DNA of 64,000 bases. Source: Ascaphus truei (taxonomy: Eukaryota; Chordata; Amphibia; Anura; Ascaphidae). The notes under the pieces are model-generated. The model saw only the letters and a list, made by a program, of their open reading frames with translations, was not told the DNA's origin and ran no database searches. Position 1 is the first letter of the stretch. Each line of letters begins with the position of its first letter. Below, in pieces: positions 23,035 through 33,731 of this stretch. The stretch covers positions 289,393,385 to 289,457,384 of the forward strand of contig CM071567.1 of the NCBI GenBank assembly GCA_036426205.1, read 5' to 3'. The position numbers and the translations under genes were made by a program.

Positions 23035-23346
23035 CGGGGGGCGCAAACTTTTTGTACCTGCGCCCCTCTGCCGGTGGTCCCCTCACCCCTGTGCCCCCTC
23101 CTCACCCCTACTTACCTCGGCGTCGGCGGCATGACGGCAGTTGCCATAGCAATGTGACGTCACATGACCATGCGGCGTCATTTGACGCGTGTAGGAAGCC
23201 GCCGGAGCCAAGGTAAGTAAAGGTTTACAGAGGCCCTGCAGCTCCCCTGGCACTTAATTTAAGTGCCTTCGGGAAGCGCACGGGGCTTCTGTAAACCCCG
23301 CGCCCCCCCACAGGCAGTCTCGCGACCCCCAGTTTGCGCACCGCTG
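23035..23346. mobile_element. hAT-like MITE, family A (copy 3)
   Basis: Left GGGGGGCGCAAACT, right AGTTTGCGCACCGCTG. Flanks CTCTAATAC (23026-23034) and CTCTATAC (23347-23354) differ by one base gap, consistent with a decayed 8-bp duplication. The core has TTGCCATAGCAATGTGACGT, CACATGACC and TCATTTGACGC. The right duplication became the start of the following minisatellite. Confidence 0.75.
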
Positions 23347-23755
23347 CTCTATACACACAAGCACACACTGCAGCCCCAGACTCTATACACAAACACACAC
23401 TGCAGCCCCCACCTCTATACACACACACACAAACACACTGCAGCCCCCACCTCTGTATACAGAAACATACACTGCAGGGCCCACCTCTGTATACAGAAAC
23501 ACACACTTCAGGGCCTACCTCTGTATACAGAAACACACACTGTAGGGCCCACCTCTGTATACAGAAACACACACTGCAGGGCCCACATCTGTATACAGAA
23601 ACACACACTGCAGAGCCCACCTCTGTATACAGAAACACACAATTCAGGACCCACCTCTGTATACAGAAACACACACTGCAGCGCCCACCTCTGTATACAG
23701 AAACACACACTGCAGCGCCCACCTCTGTATACAGAAACACACACTGCAGCCAGGG
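23347..23755. repeat. 34-bp minisatellite, about 12 units
   Basis: Units of CTCTGTATACAGAAACACAC then ACTGCAGGGCCCAC, 34 bp apart where I counted (23485 to 23519). The first three units are shorter variants (CTCTATACACA...). Because 34 is not a multiple of 3, all frames cycle and long frames on both strands (up to 202 codons) are artefacts. Contiguous units, no spacers. Confidence 0.9.
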
Positions 23756-24128
23756 TTACCACCTTCTATTGAAGGTTAACCCGGAGATAAAAAAATGTAG
23801 ATCTTTTTTATATATATTATCTTGCCTTTGGCTGTATTCCTCCCCTCCAAATTCTGTCAACATGGCTGCGCGACGTCACGTAATGCACATTGCCATAACA
23901 ACGAGACGCTCCGTGACGTCACGCAGCATCAAGTTGACATGACAACGGGATGAATTCTGGTGACGAGGCATCACGTGATGCCACATTGTCATGGCAACAT
24001 GTCACCGCCTGACGTTAGTGTTTTTGTTGTCATGGCAACAGGGGGCGTGACGTGATGTACATTGTTTTATAAATAATTTTTTTAAGTGTCCCGGTTTTTA
24101 ATTTTGAAAATTTGGTCACCCTATCGTT

Positions 24129-25074
24129 CATAGTAACATTTGTAAGGATTAAACACTGACACTTGAGCCTCTACAATGTTTTGTGTATTTTCATAGATTT
24201 TTAAATTAATAAAGAAATGTTTAATTGTAACATAACTATCTATAGACCCGCACCCCACCTCCAACAATCTTTATGCTAATCCCTATTTAAAATGCTGCGT
24301 TATATCATTTTGTATAGCACTTATAAAGTATATATATATATATACTTTATGAAACTATATTAAAAAGACGCACTCAGCTTTTAAATTTCCCTTATGACCA
24401 AAGTGAACTAATGGTAGTGATATGTATACTGTTATAAACGTAAATCATTGATGGCTCAAAAACAATAGACAACTTAAGGATTTTTAAATCAATTTGTAAA
24501 CTTTTAATGTTGCTATGGTAACCAAATATGTTTTACAATCTGTATTAATCTCTTTCATGATTTCAACATTATTATTAATTATTCATTTATTTTTTCAATG
24601 CAATAACAATGTTATTTTTAACCAAAAAGCACTACTGATGATGGAGATACATTACAAAGTGTAAAGCCCTTTTCTATTGACAATTCTAACCAAGAAAAAT
24701 ATATTACTATTGTAAAAATGAATGACAAAAAAAGGTTAAAGTCTTCCACCCGGTTATTAAACACCCACACGTTATGAGGACTTACTGAAACTCAAACAAG
24801 GCCTGACCAGCACCAAATCAAGAATGAACCTGTTGTTTAATAATCCTGTGTATGGGCCAGGCCTTCATTAAAAACAATTTGATCTATGGATAGCTACAGT
24901 AGGCACTTGACTAGGATACGGCACTTATTTGATAGAGAGGGTGTCTCCATTTGCCACTCTGTCCGACAAATACAACCTTCCCACGAGTGAGATATTTTGC
25001 TACCGTCAACTAAAACATTTTGCCGAAAAATTTGCAGAGCCCATTGTTCCACCCCCAATGTATCTATGTATGTA
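24129..25074. other. AT-rich DNA, no gene seen
   Basis: Contains a TA microsatellite flanked by a short palindrome near 24325-24350 (ATAAAGTATATA / TATACTTTAT). No gene recognised. Confidence 0.55.
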
Positions 25075-25494
25075 TAGCTTTATTTATATAGTATCATCCA
25101 CGTACATAGCGCTTTACAGCAGTAATACACAACACGATAATATAACACATAATGGGAATAAGCTCTTCAGGCATAAAGGTAACAAAAGGAAAAGGAGTCC
25201 CTCCCTCGAAGAGCTTACAATCTAAGTGGTATGTGGGGAGAAGTACATAGACCGTAGGAGGGCGTTCTAGTAAAGTGTGTCTGCAAGGGTTCAAGATCAG
25301 TGCATTTCAGATGTATAGAATCAGCCAGCAGACCTATCGTTAAAGAGATATGTTCAAGAAAGTTCCTAAATGTGTAGAGAGTGTCCCAGTTGGATATTGA
25401 GGGGGAAGGTATGCCAGAGGTATGGGTCAGTGAGTGAGATGTTTTGTGTGGGAGAGGGCTTTAGATATTAAAGTGGTAGACAAAAAACATCCTT
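25075..25494 (+). repeat. 'tatagcgcc..' dispersed repeat (copy 2), left part
   Basis: Same family as 5278-5455. The segment 25146-25494 is repeated at 26988-27348 at high identity. Its continuation (after CAAAAAACATCCTT) is found only in the right-hand copy, and its start only in this one, so this looks like one repeat split by the 1.49-kb Penelope segment. Confidence 0.75.
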
Positions 25495-26229
25495 TTGGAT
25501 TTATGAACTCTGCACTTTGGCCTCTTTGGGTCTCAATATTGAGTTTGATCTAAAATCTTTTTCTAGTAGACAGATAAAGATATTTCTAGTCACAAATGTA
25601 TAAATCCCTGATTGCAGATTATTTTCATCATATCATCATTGCATTTATAAGTACTATATGCGCAAATCAACCAATAGGGATCTAGTTACTTATCTTGCAT
25701 GTTGTTCATCTTGGACAAATGCTGACCATCTCTATCCAAGTCTTAGTGAATATTATTCACTTGCATCTAATATGCCCTTAATATGTTCCCTTATTTAATA
25801 CACTTACTCACATAAATAGATATTAGATATATCAGCACCTCACATTATAGACTCTTTTCTTTTATCTATATATTATTATATACACACTTTTCACATTTCA
25901 CATATAGTTCACAAACACACCATATTTAATTATTTTATTTATTCATTTCTGCTGGCGCGTCGCACATGCTATATCATTATAGGATTCAGATCTTTCAAAT
26001 ATATGTCTAATAAATATATATTATCATTGTCAATCACCAGTATGTATTTATGTAATTTACGTAATGTTGTATGTTACTTGTCTTGTTTTTGTCCATCTGT
26101 ATGTGCTGAGACATCAAACAGCGCTTTAAATTACCATTGCACATGTCTGAACTAACCAACAGGTACACTGTACCTTTTAATCCGGACTATAAATGTATGA
26201 ACCCACAGGGACTGGATCATTAACTTTTT

Positions 26230-26271
26230 ACCCCTGAGGAAGGAAGTTCTACTTCCTGAAACGCGTAGGGT
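26230..26271 (+). ncRNA. type I hammerhead ribozyme candidate, complete core
   Basis: Order seen: ACCC (26230-26233), CTGAGGA core (26234-26240), helix II AGGAAGT/ACTTCCT with a TCT loop (26241-26257), GAAA (26258-26261), CGCG (26262-26265), T (26266), A (26267), GGGT (26268-26271). ACCC pairs with GGGT as helix I; helix II is seven perfect pairs; ACGCGT can make a two-pair helix III or pair between two RNAs because it is self-complementary. All invariant bases of the core (CUGANGA, GAAA, UH) are present. The cleavage site would follow A26267 (GUA). Short helix III is known in Penelope hammerheads, which may act as dimers. Activity is not shown. Confidence 0.72.
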
Positions 26272-26606
26272 GGGATCTGCTGGCCCTGCTGCTCACTTTT
26301 GTGACCACAGCTGACGACGGAACTATACTGTTCACTCCTCCTGGTGATCAGAGCATGGCGAATCTGCTACTACCATCTATATGCCTGGTCGTGTCCCGTT
26401 TGGCGAATCTGCGACTGCATTTCTTCCCATCCCCGAGCTGACTGCACACTGAGGTCTGTGTACACAAGACCTAGAGGGGAGACCGTCCCGGAAGGGAAAC
26501 CTGAAGGACCAGATACCGCCGCATGGGAGAGACGCCACGAGCCGATCAGCCTACACGAGAGGGGATACTCTCTAATTATCCACTGCGCAATACCACTTTA
26601 CATCTG

Positions 26607-26734
26607 GTAAGTGGACACTTCAGCCATAGCAGCAGCATCACCAGCGGACCCTTATTCTTATTATATATGGTTATGTCCAATCATTGTTTCTAATATTAAA
26701 TGTGTTTTTTACTTTACCTGTTTTTTTCTCTCAG
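26607..26734 (+). other. candidate intron in Penelope leader
   Basis: Donor CTG|GTAAGTGG at 26607 and acceptor TTTTTTTCTCTCAG| ending at 26734 enclose 128 bp; the acceptor follows a pyrimidine run. Both splice sites are strong by eye. Penelope-like elements are known to keep introns in this region. No downstream coding sequence remains in this copy. Confidence 0.5.
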
Positions 26735-26987
26735 CCCTTTGTCTAGTCACGTTATGTGTTATTGGCTTTGATTATCATTTGCTAATAACATTTCTAGTAG
26801 CATTGTTTTAAGCATTGCATTGACTTAACAATATTACGCTACATGTCTTTATTTGTCTCTATTTATATATTTATCTACTTCGTTTGGAGCACATCCCTAG
26901 ACCTGATCCAGCTACTGGTCCTGGTTGTATATATCCTTTTTTATATTGGGGTTATGTGCGGGGCGCCAGAGATATAGTATCCACTTC

Positions 26988-27440
26988 CACATAATGGGAA
27001 TAAGCTCTTCAGGCAGAAAGGTAACAAAAGGAAAAGGAGTCTCTCCCTCGAAGAGCTTACAATCTAAGTGGTATGTGGGGAGAAGTACATAGACCATAGG
27101 AGGGCGTTCTAGTAAGTGTGTCTGCAAGGGGTCAAGATCAGTGCATTTCAGATGTATAGTATCAGCCAGCGGAGCTACACATATGCTTCATTAAAGAGAT
27201 ATGTTCAAGAAAGTTCCTAAATGTGTAGAGAGAGTGTCCCAGTCGGATATTGAGGGATAAAGGTATGCCAGAGGTATGGGTCAGTGAGTGAGATGTTTTA
27301 GGTGGGAGAGGGCTTTAGATATTAAAGTGGTAGACAAAAAACATCCTTGAGCGGAACGCAGGAGTCGGGCAGGTGTATAGCGTATGTCCCAATTTGAGAA
27401 TCCTTGTATAGTTCAAGGTACCTAAAAAAAGGGCTTATTG
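26988..27440 (+). repeat. 'tatagcgcc..' dispersed repeat (copy 2), right part
   Basis: Begins inside the repeat at CACATAATGGG and continues past the point where the left part stops (GAGCGGAACGCAGGAGTCGG). See the entry at 25075. Confidence 0.72.
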
Positions 27441-27459
27441 CTTCAATCTACAGACCACT

Positions 27460-28310
27460 GATATCTTTTGACCAAGAGAGCAAATGCACAGTTATGGAAA
27501 GAGGATTTAGGTGAAATATTAGACGCTGAAGAATGGGAGGAGATTCGTGAATCCGCTGCTAAAAGCTCTATTTGCACTGTTATTTAGGAGAACTCATACA
27601 ACTTATTACACCAGTGGTACCTAACCCAAATTCACCTCCACACATTTAGTAGTCTCATCTAGATGTTTTACGGGGTCTGGTTATAATGGTTCCCTAACCC
27701 ATATCTGTGGTATTGCCGGTGATCGTCTCTCTCTGGGCACATATATTCTCCATAATCTGAGAAATACTGTGTATCGCAGTGGTCCCTGATCCTTGGGTGG
27801 TGCTTTTGAATAGACCTATCCCTGATTTACTTAAAGCTGAGGGGAAATTAATGAAACACATTCACCCATAAGGAAGTATAGATATAGGATAAAGTATCTG
27901 TAGTCTAAATTTAGCATACTGTAGGTTGAACTTGAAGGACATTTGTCTTTGTTCAACATAATCTACTATGTAACTATTCTATGGGCTACTGGATGCTGTA
28001 TAGCAGAACAAAAATGCCCCAACTATTAATGGTATTAAGGCGAGACTATTGAATGTGATGCTCATGGAGAAGATCATGACATTCCTGAATTAGATTTGTG
28101 TTAGGTTCTCAATGGTATGGGACCCATGGTTGTGGTATACTGGAGACCATCAGTTTATGGCGTTGACTGCCCTCCCCTAGCATTGGAATATACTCCTCGG
28201 GAGAAGGGGGTCGGTCCAAAAGGAGAAGGGGTAGAACTATAGAGGAGATGGGTGGGTATCATAGGGACTATAGGACATCCTCATACAAATCCTTTAATAT
28301 TTGTTGCTAA
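27460..28310 (+). pseudogene. L1/Tx1-type LINE ORF2 C-terminal fragment
   Basis: About 27485-27640 translates LWKEDLGEILDAEEWEEIRE then SAAKSSICTVI, and later DPWVVLLNRPIPDLLKAEGK (about 27788-27850), a pattern I recognise from the region downstream of RT in Tx1/L1 LINEs of frogs and fish. Stops interrupt it. About 28040-28150 continues with IKARLLNVMLMEKIMTFLN and VWDPW, like the end of the same ORF. A CR1-type tail is inserted at 27866-27985. Confidence 0.65.
27866..27985 (+). mobile_element. CR1-type LINE 3' tail fragment
   Basis: ATAAGGAAGTATAGATATAG, GATAAAGTATCTGTAGTCTA and AATCTACTATGTAACTA match the last ~110 bp of the LINE ending at 42024. A 5'-truncated insertion into the L1 fragment. 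Confidence 0.75.
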
Positions 28311-28325
28311 AAACTCACTGTAACC

Positions 28326-28722
28326 TCTTTGGCTGCGGTCCCAGTAATGTCTGTGACACGCGCGCCCGGCGTGGGGGGTGGCGCGTGCACAGTGCTAACC
28401 GCGATCTGCGGTCTGACAGGGAGAGAGGGAGCTTGCGACGGGAGGGGGCGTGGTTGGGGATTTGCGGGGGCATGGCCATTACGTCACGCGGCTAGTTCGC
28501 CCTCATTGGGTGAGCCACCGGTGGGGGCGTGGCCACGCCTCCGTCGCAGGGTTTTAACTCAATTTCATTGAGTTGAAAAAAAACCTGCAGCACAGCGCGG
28601 CTGTACCTTCCGCGTGAAGTTGAGTACTGGGCCCTCCCCCATTGAAGGTCGCTGCTTACACGCACATCGCATGCCGAGCCGTGCGCTGTGGCAGTGACTG
28701 GTACCGCAGCCTTTGGGTTTGT
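28326..28722. mobile_element. CpG-rich MITE with inverted ends
   Basis: Left TTGGCTGCGGTCCCAGT and right ACTGGTACCGCAGCCTTTG are inverted repeats with few mismatches. The interior is GC-rich with GGGGGCGTGGCC-type boxes, TTACGTCACG and ATTGGGTGAG. Non-coding. A clear target duplication was not resolved. Confidence 0.6.
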
Positions 28723-30104
28723 TGTATTTTGCTCTGTAAAACCCATGAGGCCTGTGACTTTATCGAAGACTGTTAACTGATAGTGGATCCTGTTTTTTTT
28801 TTTTATGTTTATTACTGTTTTGGTTATTATTATTATGTACCAATGTATTTTTGTATTGTTGTTATATTGTATCCCCTTTTTTTATTTCTGTACCCTAAAT
28901 ATACTAACACCAAAAATCATTACAAATTAAGAGTTTAAAAAAATCTTAAACAACATACAGTGTATTCCCAATTACTGTGTGGCAAGTTTAGCACAAATAG
29001 CTTTCTGTGTATATTCAGAATGAGCCAATAGAGTCAGGCTTTTTACTTTGAGCTAAAGTCAGATTACTTGTCAACACTTCAGGTAGTGATTACTTGTGTG
29101 GTGTCCCTAACATTAACCATATTGACAGATTAGACATTTAACTGATGGCAATGGTTGTGGAGCAGATTACTACACAATGTAGATTTAATCTCTGCAATGT
29201 CTTGATAGTCCCTACCTAAAGATTTTGAAGTTTCATGAGTCTGACCTGCTCAGGGCAAACGGGTGGATAATAAATTACTTGCTAAGTATCTTTAACAAGA
29301 AAGACAAAGAGATCAAGCTTCCATGGGCACTCTCCTGAAAGCTCACACTGGTGCATGACAACAAAATTTACCAGCACTATAAATTATCTTTAGCATGGAA
29401 GGCATTTAATTGATTGAAGACAATGTTATGCAAACACAAGAATGGACCATTTAAAGCATACAGCACATCTAAGAATTTTTACCCATCCCTGATTTGAACT
29501 AGTAAAGAAACCAAAGTAGCTAAAATTTGCAGAGAATTGCCATGCCTAATTGTGTCAAGTATGTATATTAGGTTATAGGAAATTGTGAATAACCTAAAAT
29601 AAACAATTTTTACCACTACATTTATGTTATTAGTGTTAGGAACAACTCAGAGGATATTTGAAGTACACTGTATGCATAATGGTTGGTACTGTGTATGGCG
29701 AGTTATCATTTTTTGAGTTTTTTGGGGGGAAAGGACATTATTATTAAGCTGCTACAATGTTTATTATGAGCTCATCATATTTTGTTTTCACTTATACTGT
29801 AGGTGTTTCAAATATAAGAAGCTTGTTATATCAGTTGGTTACATTTCATAAAGATGATTTTGCTGAGCATATTTACAACACCTAAGTGTGTGTTTGTAAT
29901 AGTACACAAGGAGATAAATGTCAGTCCTATTTTATATATCAAATTATATCATGTGGCATGTGTCGCCTCCCATGCCCTCCTTGTTGTTCCACCAAAAAGA
30001 CGCCCCAGGTGACAATCTGGTAAGGAGGATAAACTAGGAGAACATTTAGACATTAACTCTGTTGCTAAGATGCCTTTAATAATATGAATTTAATGTAAAA
30101 ACTA
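28723..30104. other. AT-rich DNA, no gene seen
   Basis: A T-run follows at 28791-28803. No gene or transposon end recognised. Confidence 0.55.
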
Positions 30105-30490
30105 AGGCTGCATCCATACTCCCCGTGACCGCACGGGCGATGGTGCATGTGGCACGATTAAAAGGTCGTACCTCGATGAAGTGCAATGGCGCTCGCGATT
30201 TTGTAGGAGAAAATTGTATTGTTTGTCACGTGATAGCCGGGTCACATGAGCGGTTCAGCCAATGAGGGTGACAACCAATGAGGGCGGCAGCCAATGAGGG
30301 CGACCTGCTCCCGTGACATCACAGCCACGCCTCCGACACACCTCAGACACGTCTCCGACACGTCTCCCCATCATGTCTCCTCCTCCCAATCCTGAAGGCC
30401 ACAGACCGCCTCTGGGGCAGGCACACGCGACGCCACGCACTCTTTCACACGTGCCCACTATATTCGCGACTTTTGTTGGATATACAGAAC
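30105..30490. repeat. CpG-rich repeat with triple CCAAT-type motif
   Basis: Starts AAGGCTGCATCCATACTCCC, a start I associate with short frog MITEs (recalled). At 30255-30304, CAATGAGGG occurs three times in tandem (CCAATGAGGGTGACAA, CCAATGAGGGCGGCAG, CCAATGAGGGCGACC). CTCCGACACGTCTCC is also repeated around 30328-30366. The right end is not clear. Confidence 0.5.
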
Positions 30491-31714
30491 CATCAGAGGA
30501 ATATTCGCAGTAGTGGGCTAGCCATTAATATTTGTTAACGCATATTATAGCTCAAATTTTTAGAAGCCATATTGGTCATGTAGACGAAGTGAAGATTATC
30601 CAAGTAGAGAAGAATGGTGGAGCACTGCTAGAGAAAAAATGGTGGGCTGGCACGTCGTATCTTTCCAGGACCTGATAATTCGTGAGTTGACTGATTGTGT
30701 TTCAACATTATGCAGTTCATATATTGTATGGCGTTATACTTGCTCATGCCTAGGGATTGATGTGTGTTGTCCCATTAGTGGGTGTGGGGTGTGCTCTCTT
30801 CATTGAGTGCTCATTTCACACACTCACTGTGGGGCTTCTTTACCATTTCATTGATATCCCATACTATGGCTACAAAGTGAGCATTCAAGCCTATTTACTG
30901 CACATGCATTCTCCTGAAGTTATACTCTCTCCTGGACTTTAATGCTATATTGCAAACATCATCCAGATATTAGTAGCACCTATTGGGGATTTATTTCCCA
31001 TATCTACTGGAAGTGAAGATTATCATAGTATCTGACACCTTTTAATGGGCCAACAAGAGAATTCTTCATTGATAGAATCGCAGTGCACATAGCTTTTGAA
31101 ATCTCACAGGTCTCTTTCTTATTTATATAGTGTTCACAGCTTTCAAAATCTCATAGGACTCATCTTTGTGTATAAACATGACCTGGGAAGTTTTAAAATC
31201 TCAGCACAATATAATTGTACCCACGAATAACTTTCTAAATGGACATTCAAATAAATAGCTGCTAACCGGCAATAATGTCTTTCACACTTTAGTAAATATA
31301 CCTGCATGAACATTAATGCGTGATAATGGCTAGCACACTTTTGTCAAAGTACTGCTAAAGTGCTAGAAGTCTAAATTATTAATTAAACTGCTATTAATCT
31401 TACTAATTTATTTTGTTAATATTACTTCATGTTCACTATTGTTAGGGTCCAAATTACAATGTTGTTTTAGCTCTTTGTCCCCATCTGTTACACATGTTAA
31501 CTACCATCTTTCAATTAACATCACAGTATTATTTTCAGTTGCAGTTTTCAGCTGAATCCTAATGTATGTTTCACAACTTCAGCCATTAAAAGCAAAATAA
31601 ATAAGGGGGCAGCTCACTTGGACCAACATGACCTAATGGAAACGGTCTATATTGTTGATGATTAGAAAAAAAAATGATTTTCAATAAAGGATAATATATT
31701 CTGTTTTTGATGCT
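30491..31714. other. AT-rich DNA, no gene seen
   Basis: No supported gene; ATTCTCCTGAAG-type and other short repeats only. Confidence 0.5.
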
Positions 31715-31733
31715 GTTGTTACATAGTTACATA

Positions 31734-32405
31734 TGTAGCCATGGCTGGTCCAGACTATACTTTCTTCCTCCTGACATATAAATCAGTGTTAAGCTATCTT
31801 GTGGGTTTACCACCACTCATGCTGCCTTTCTGAGTGACTGGGGTGAAGGTGAAGCGGGGTCTGTGTACAGCCAATCATGGTGCAGACCTTGTGCCCTCCC
31901 CCTCTGTGCCTTAGAAAGGTAGTGTTCCAAATTATAGTCATTCCAGGTCGCCCCCTCCTGGGGTAGAGACATGCAGTTCAACTCTCCCTCTCCTGGGGCT
32001 GACTACAGCCCAAGACCTGAGCAGAGCACAAGGCCTCAAGACTGCTAGAAGGCCGTTACCATCTAGAGGTCTGGGACCCATCCAAAAATATGATGCATGC
32101 ACTATAACATGAACTGCAGTGGTTGCCAGAATAAAGAATCCTTTTAATATACATTTTCCTAAGTGACAGTCTATTGAGTATGCGAGAAGTCTGTCATGGT
32201 GGGGACTGTCTCCAGGAACCCTGGAGCCTGCTGTGACTGGAGGTGCTGACAGCATGAGAAGAACCTGAAAGATCACCAAAAGCCTGTCCTGTTTCCCCCA
32301 ACCATCGCGGACCCTCAGCATCTCCGAGACCCTCACAGGTATTTAGCACCATGACACCTGTAGCAATAACAAGATCTCCCAGAGGGGTGGGGAAACAGCG
32401 CTACA
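31734..32405 (+). mobile_element. solo LTR in a CR1 tail
   Basis: Starts TGTAGCCATGGCTGG and ends GAAACAGCGCTACA, with CATA on both sides (31730-31733, 32406-32409). AATAAAGAATCC near 32131 is a possible polyadenylation signal on the plus strand. The flanks, joined, rebuild a CR1 3' end (TTACATAG...TAGATGAAGTTG), showing insertion into the LINE tail. No internal retroviral sequence on either side, so it is a solo LTR left by recombination between two LTRs. It is not closely alike to the LTR at 14072. Confidence 0.7.
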
Positions 32406-32409
32406 CATA

Positions 32410-33560
32410 GTAGATGAAGTTGAAAAAATACATATATCCATCAAGTTCAACCTATGTTAAATTTAGATGACAGATATGTATCTTATATTTGTACTTACAG
32501 TATATTGATTCAGAAGAAGGCAAACAAAAACCCCAATGATGTCTCTTAAAGGGGAAACAATAAATTATTTCCTGACGCCAAAAAATAACAACCAGGTTAC
32601 TCCCTGGATCAACATCCTTCCCATGTTTACGTATTTGGTATATCCTTTCAAACATATGTCCAACCTTTTTGAAGATGTCTATTGTATCTGACATCACAGT
32701 TTCCATTGGTAATGAAGTCCACATTTTTACTGCCCTTACTGTAAAAGAATCCTTTCATTTGTTGCTGATAAAACCTCCTTTCTTCCAACTTTATGGGATG
32801 ACCCTGTGTCGTTTGTATTGCCCTTGTGATAAATAGTTTTTTGAAAGCTCCTTGTATTGACCCTGAATATATTTGTATATAGTTATAATATCCACTCTTC
32901 GATGCCTATTTTCTAATGTAAGCAAATCTAATTTTGCTAGCCTCTCCTCATAAGTCAGATTTTTATCCCCTTTATTAATTTTGTTGGTCTTCTCTGCACT
33001 TTTTCTAGTTCCATAATGTTTTTTTTATGGAGTGGTGCCCAAAACTGTACTCCATATTCAAGGTGTGGTCTTACAAATGCTTTTATACAGTGGCTTGATT
33101 ATGCTTCCATCCCATCCATCAATACCCCTTTTAAAGCAAGATAATATCTTATTTGCCTATGCATGACATTAGGCACTATTGCTAAGTCTGCTGTCTACAA
33201 GCACTCAAAAATCATTTTGCATCAAGGATTGACCTACAGTAATTTTACCCCATTTAATTTTTCATCTATTTATTCTTGTTTACCAAATGCACAACCTGAC
33301 ATTTATCTGTATTAAACCCCATCTTCCATTCACTGCCCAATTTTCCAGTCTATTCAAGTCCTTCTAGAGAAAATGACATCCTGCACAATTATCTTACACA
33401 ATTTAGTGTCATCAGCAAAGATGGAGACATTGCGCTCTATGCCAACCTCAAGGTCATTAATAAACAAGTTAAAAAGCAGGAGTCCCAGTACCGATCCTTG
33501 AGGTACTCCACTTAGAACTTTAACCCAACCTGAAAAGCTTCCATTTATGACAACTCTTTG
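32410..33560 (-). mobile_element. CR1-type LINE, 5'-truncated
   Basis: Minus strand, from RT palm to 3' tail. The first 190 bp (33546-33354) encode VVINGSFSGWVKVLSGVPQG and SIFADDTKLCK, with the catalytic F-A-D-D intact. The rest is out of frame but colinear with the LINE at 40860-42024; near 32680-32720 it reads KMWTSLPMETVMSDTIDIFK, the C-terminal signature of this family. The 3' end is CTACTATGTAAC-type and is split by the solo LTR. Confidence 0.8.
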
Positions 33561-33731
33561 TTGTGTACCTTCACCCAGACCTCCAGAGTCTGAAACGGAA
33601 TATCCTGTTTTATCAAAATCACAACCCCCCTTTTCTACTGGTAAAAGACGAATAAATTGCAGTGGGGTATGTCTTTCTAAAGGTATTTGGGGATTCCTGG
33701 GTGTCAAAATGTGTCTCTTGCAGAAAGACAA
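33354..33731 (-). pseudogene. chimeric frame: L1-type endonuclease remnant + CR1 RT
   Basis: A single 125-codon open frame starts in the L1-type piece (DKTGYSVSDSGG) and continues into CR1 RT (VVINGSFSGWVKVLSGVPQG). The joint is near 33560. It joins two unrelated LINE fragments and lacks most of both enzymes, so a function is unlikely. Confidence 0.65.

Larger units (their letters stand above)
20718..24128. mobile_element. composite 3.4-kb hAT-like element with nested insertions
   Basis: The left end reads AGGGTGACCATACGTCCCGG and the right end CCGGTTTTTAATTTTGAAAA then TTTGGTCACC; the terminal TAGGGTGACC and GGTCACCCTA are inverted repeats. CTATCGTT is present exactly on both sides (20718-20725, 24121-24128), overlapping the symmetrical end by a few bases. 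Such ends occur in hAT-type elements of many vertebrates (from memory). The interior holds two minisatellites, a 168-bp MITE, a family A terminus and a complete family A MITE. No transposase was seen. Confidence 0.7.
25495..26987 (+). mobile_element. Penelope-like element 3' part with ribozyme and intron
   Basis: The left end translates as WIYELCTLASLGLNIEFDLK, the C-terminal end of Penelope (Neptune-type) proteins, then stops. AT-rich 3' untranslated sequence follows to about 26200, then a hammerhead ribozyme candidate (26230-26271), a GC-richer block, and a candidate intron (26607-26734). This order (end of ORF, UTR, hammerhead, GC-rich 5'-UTR-like DNA with an intron) matches the known terminal 'pLTR' arrangement of Penelope elements, which carry hammerheads (established knowledge: Cervera and De la Pena). 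Confidence 0.72.

Noticed and set aside
23347..23755. CRISPR-like direct repeats
   Set aside because: Units are contiguous without spacers, and the sequence is vertebrate.
23225..23942. Frames of 169-202 codons with repeated CIQRW / YTETHT units
   Set aside because: 34-bp tandem repeat read through; all frames on both strands show the same cycling.
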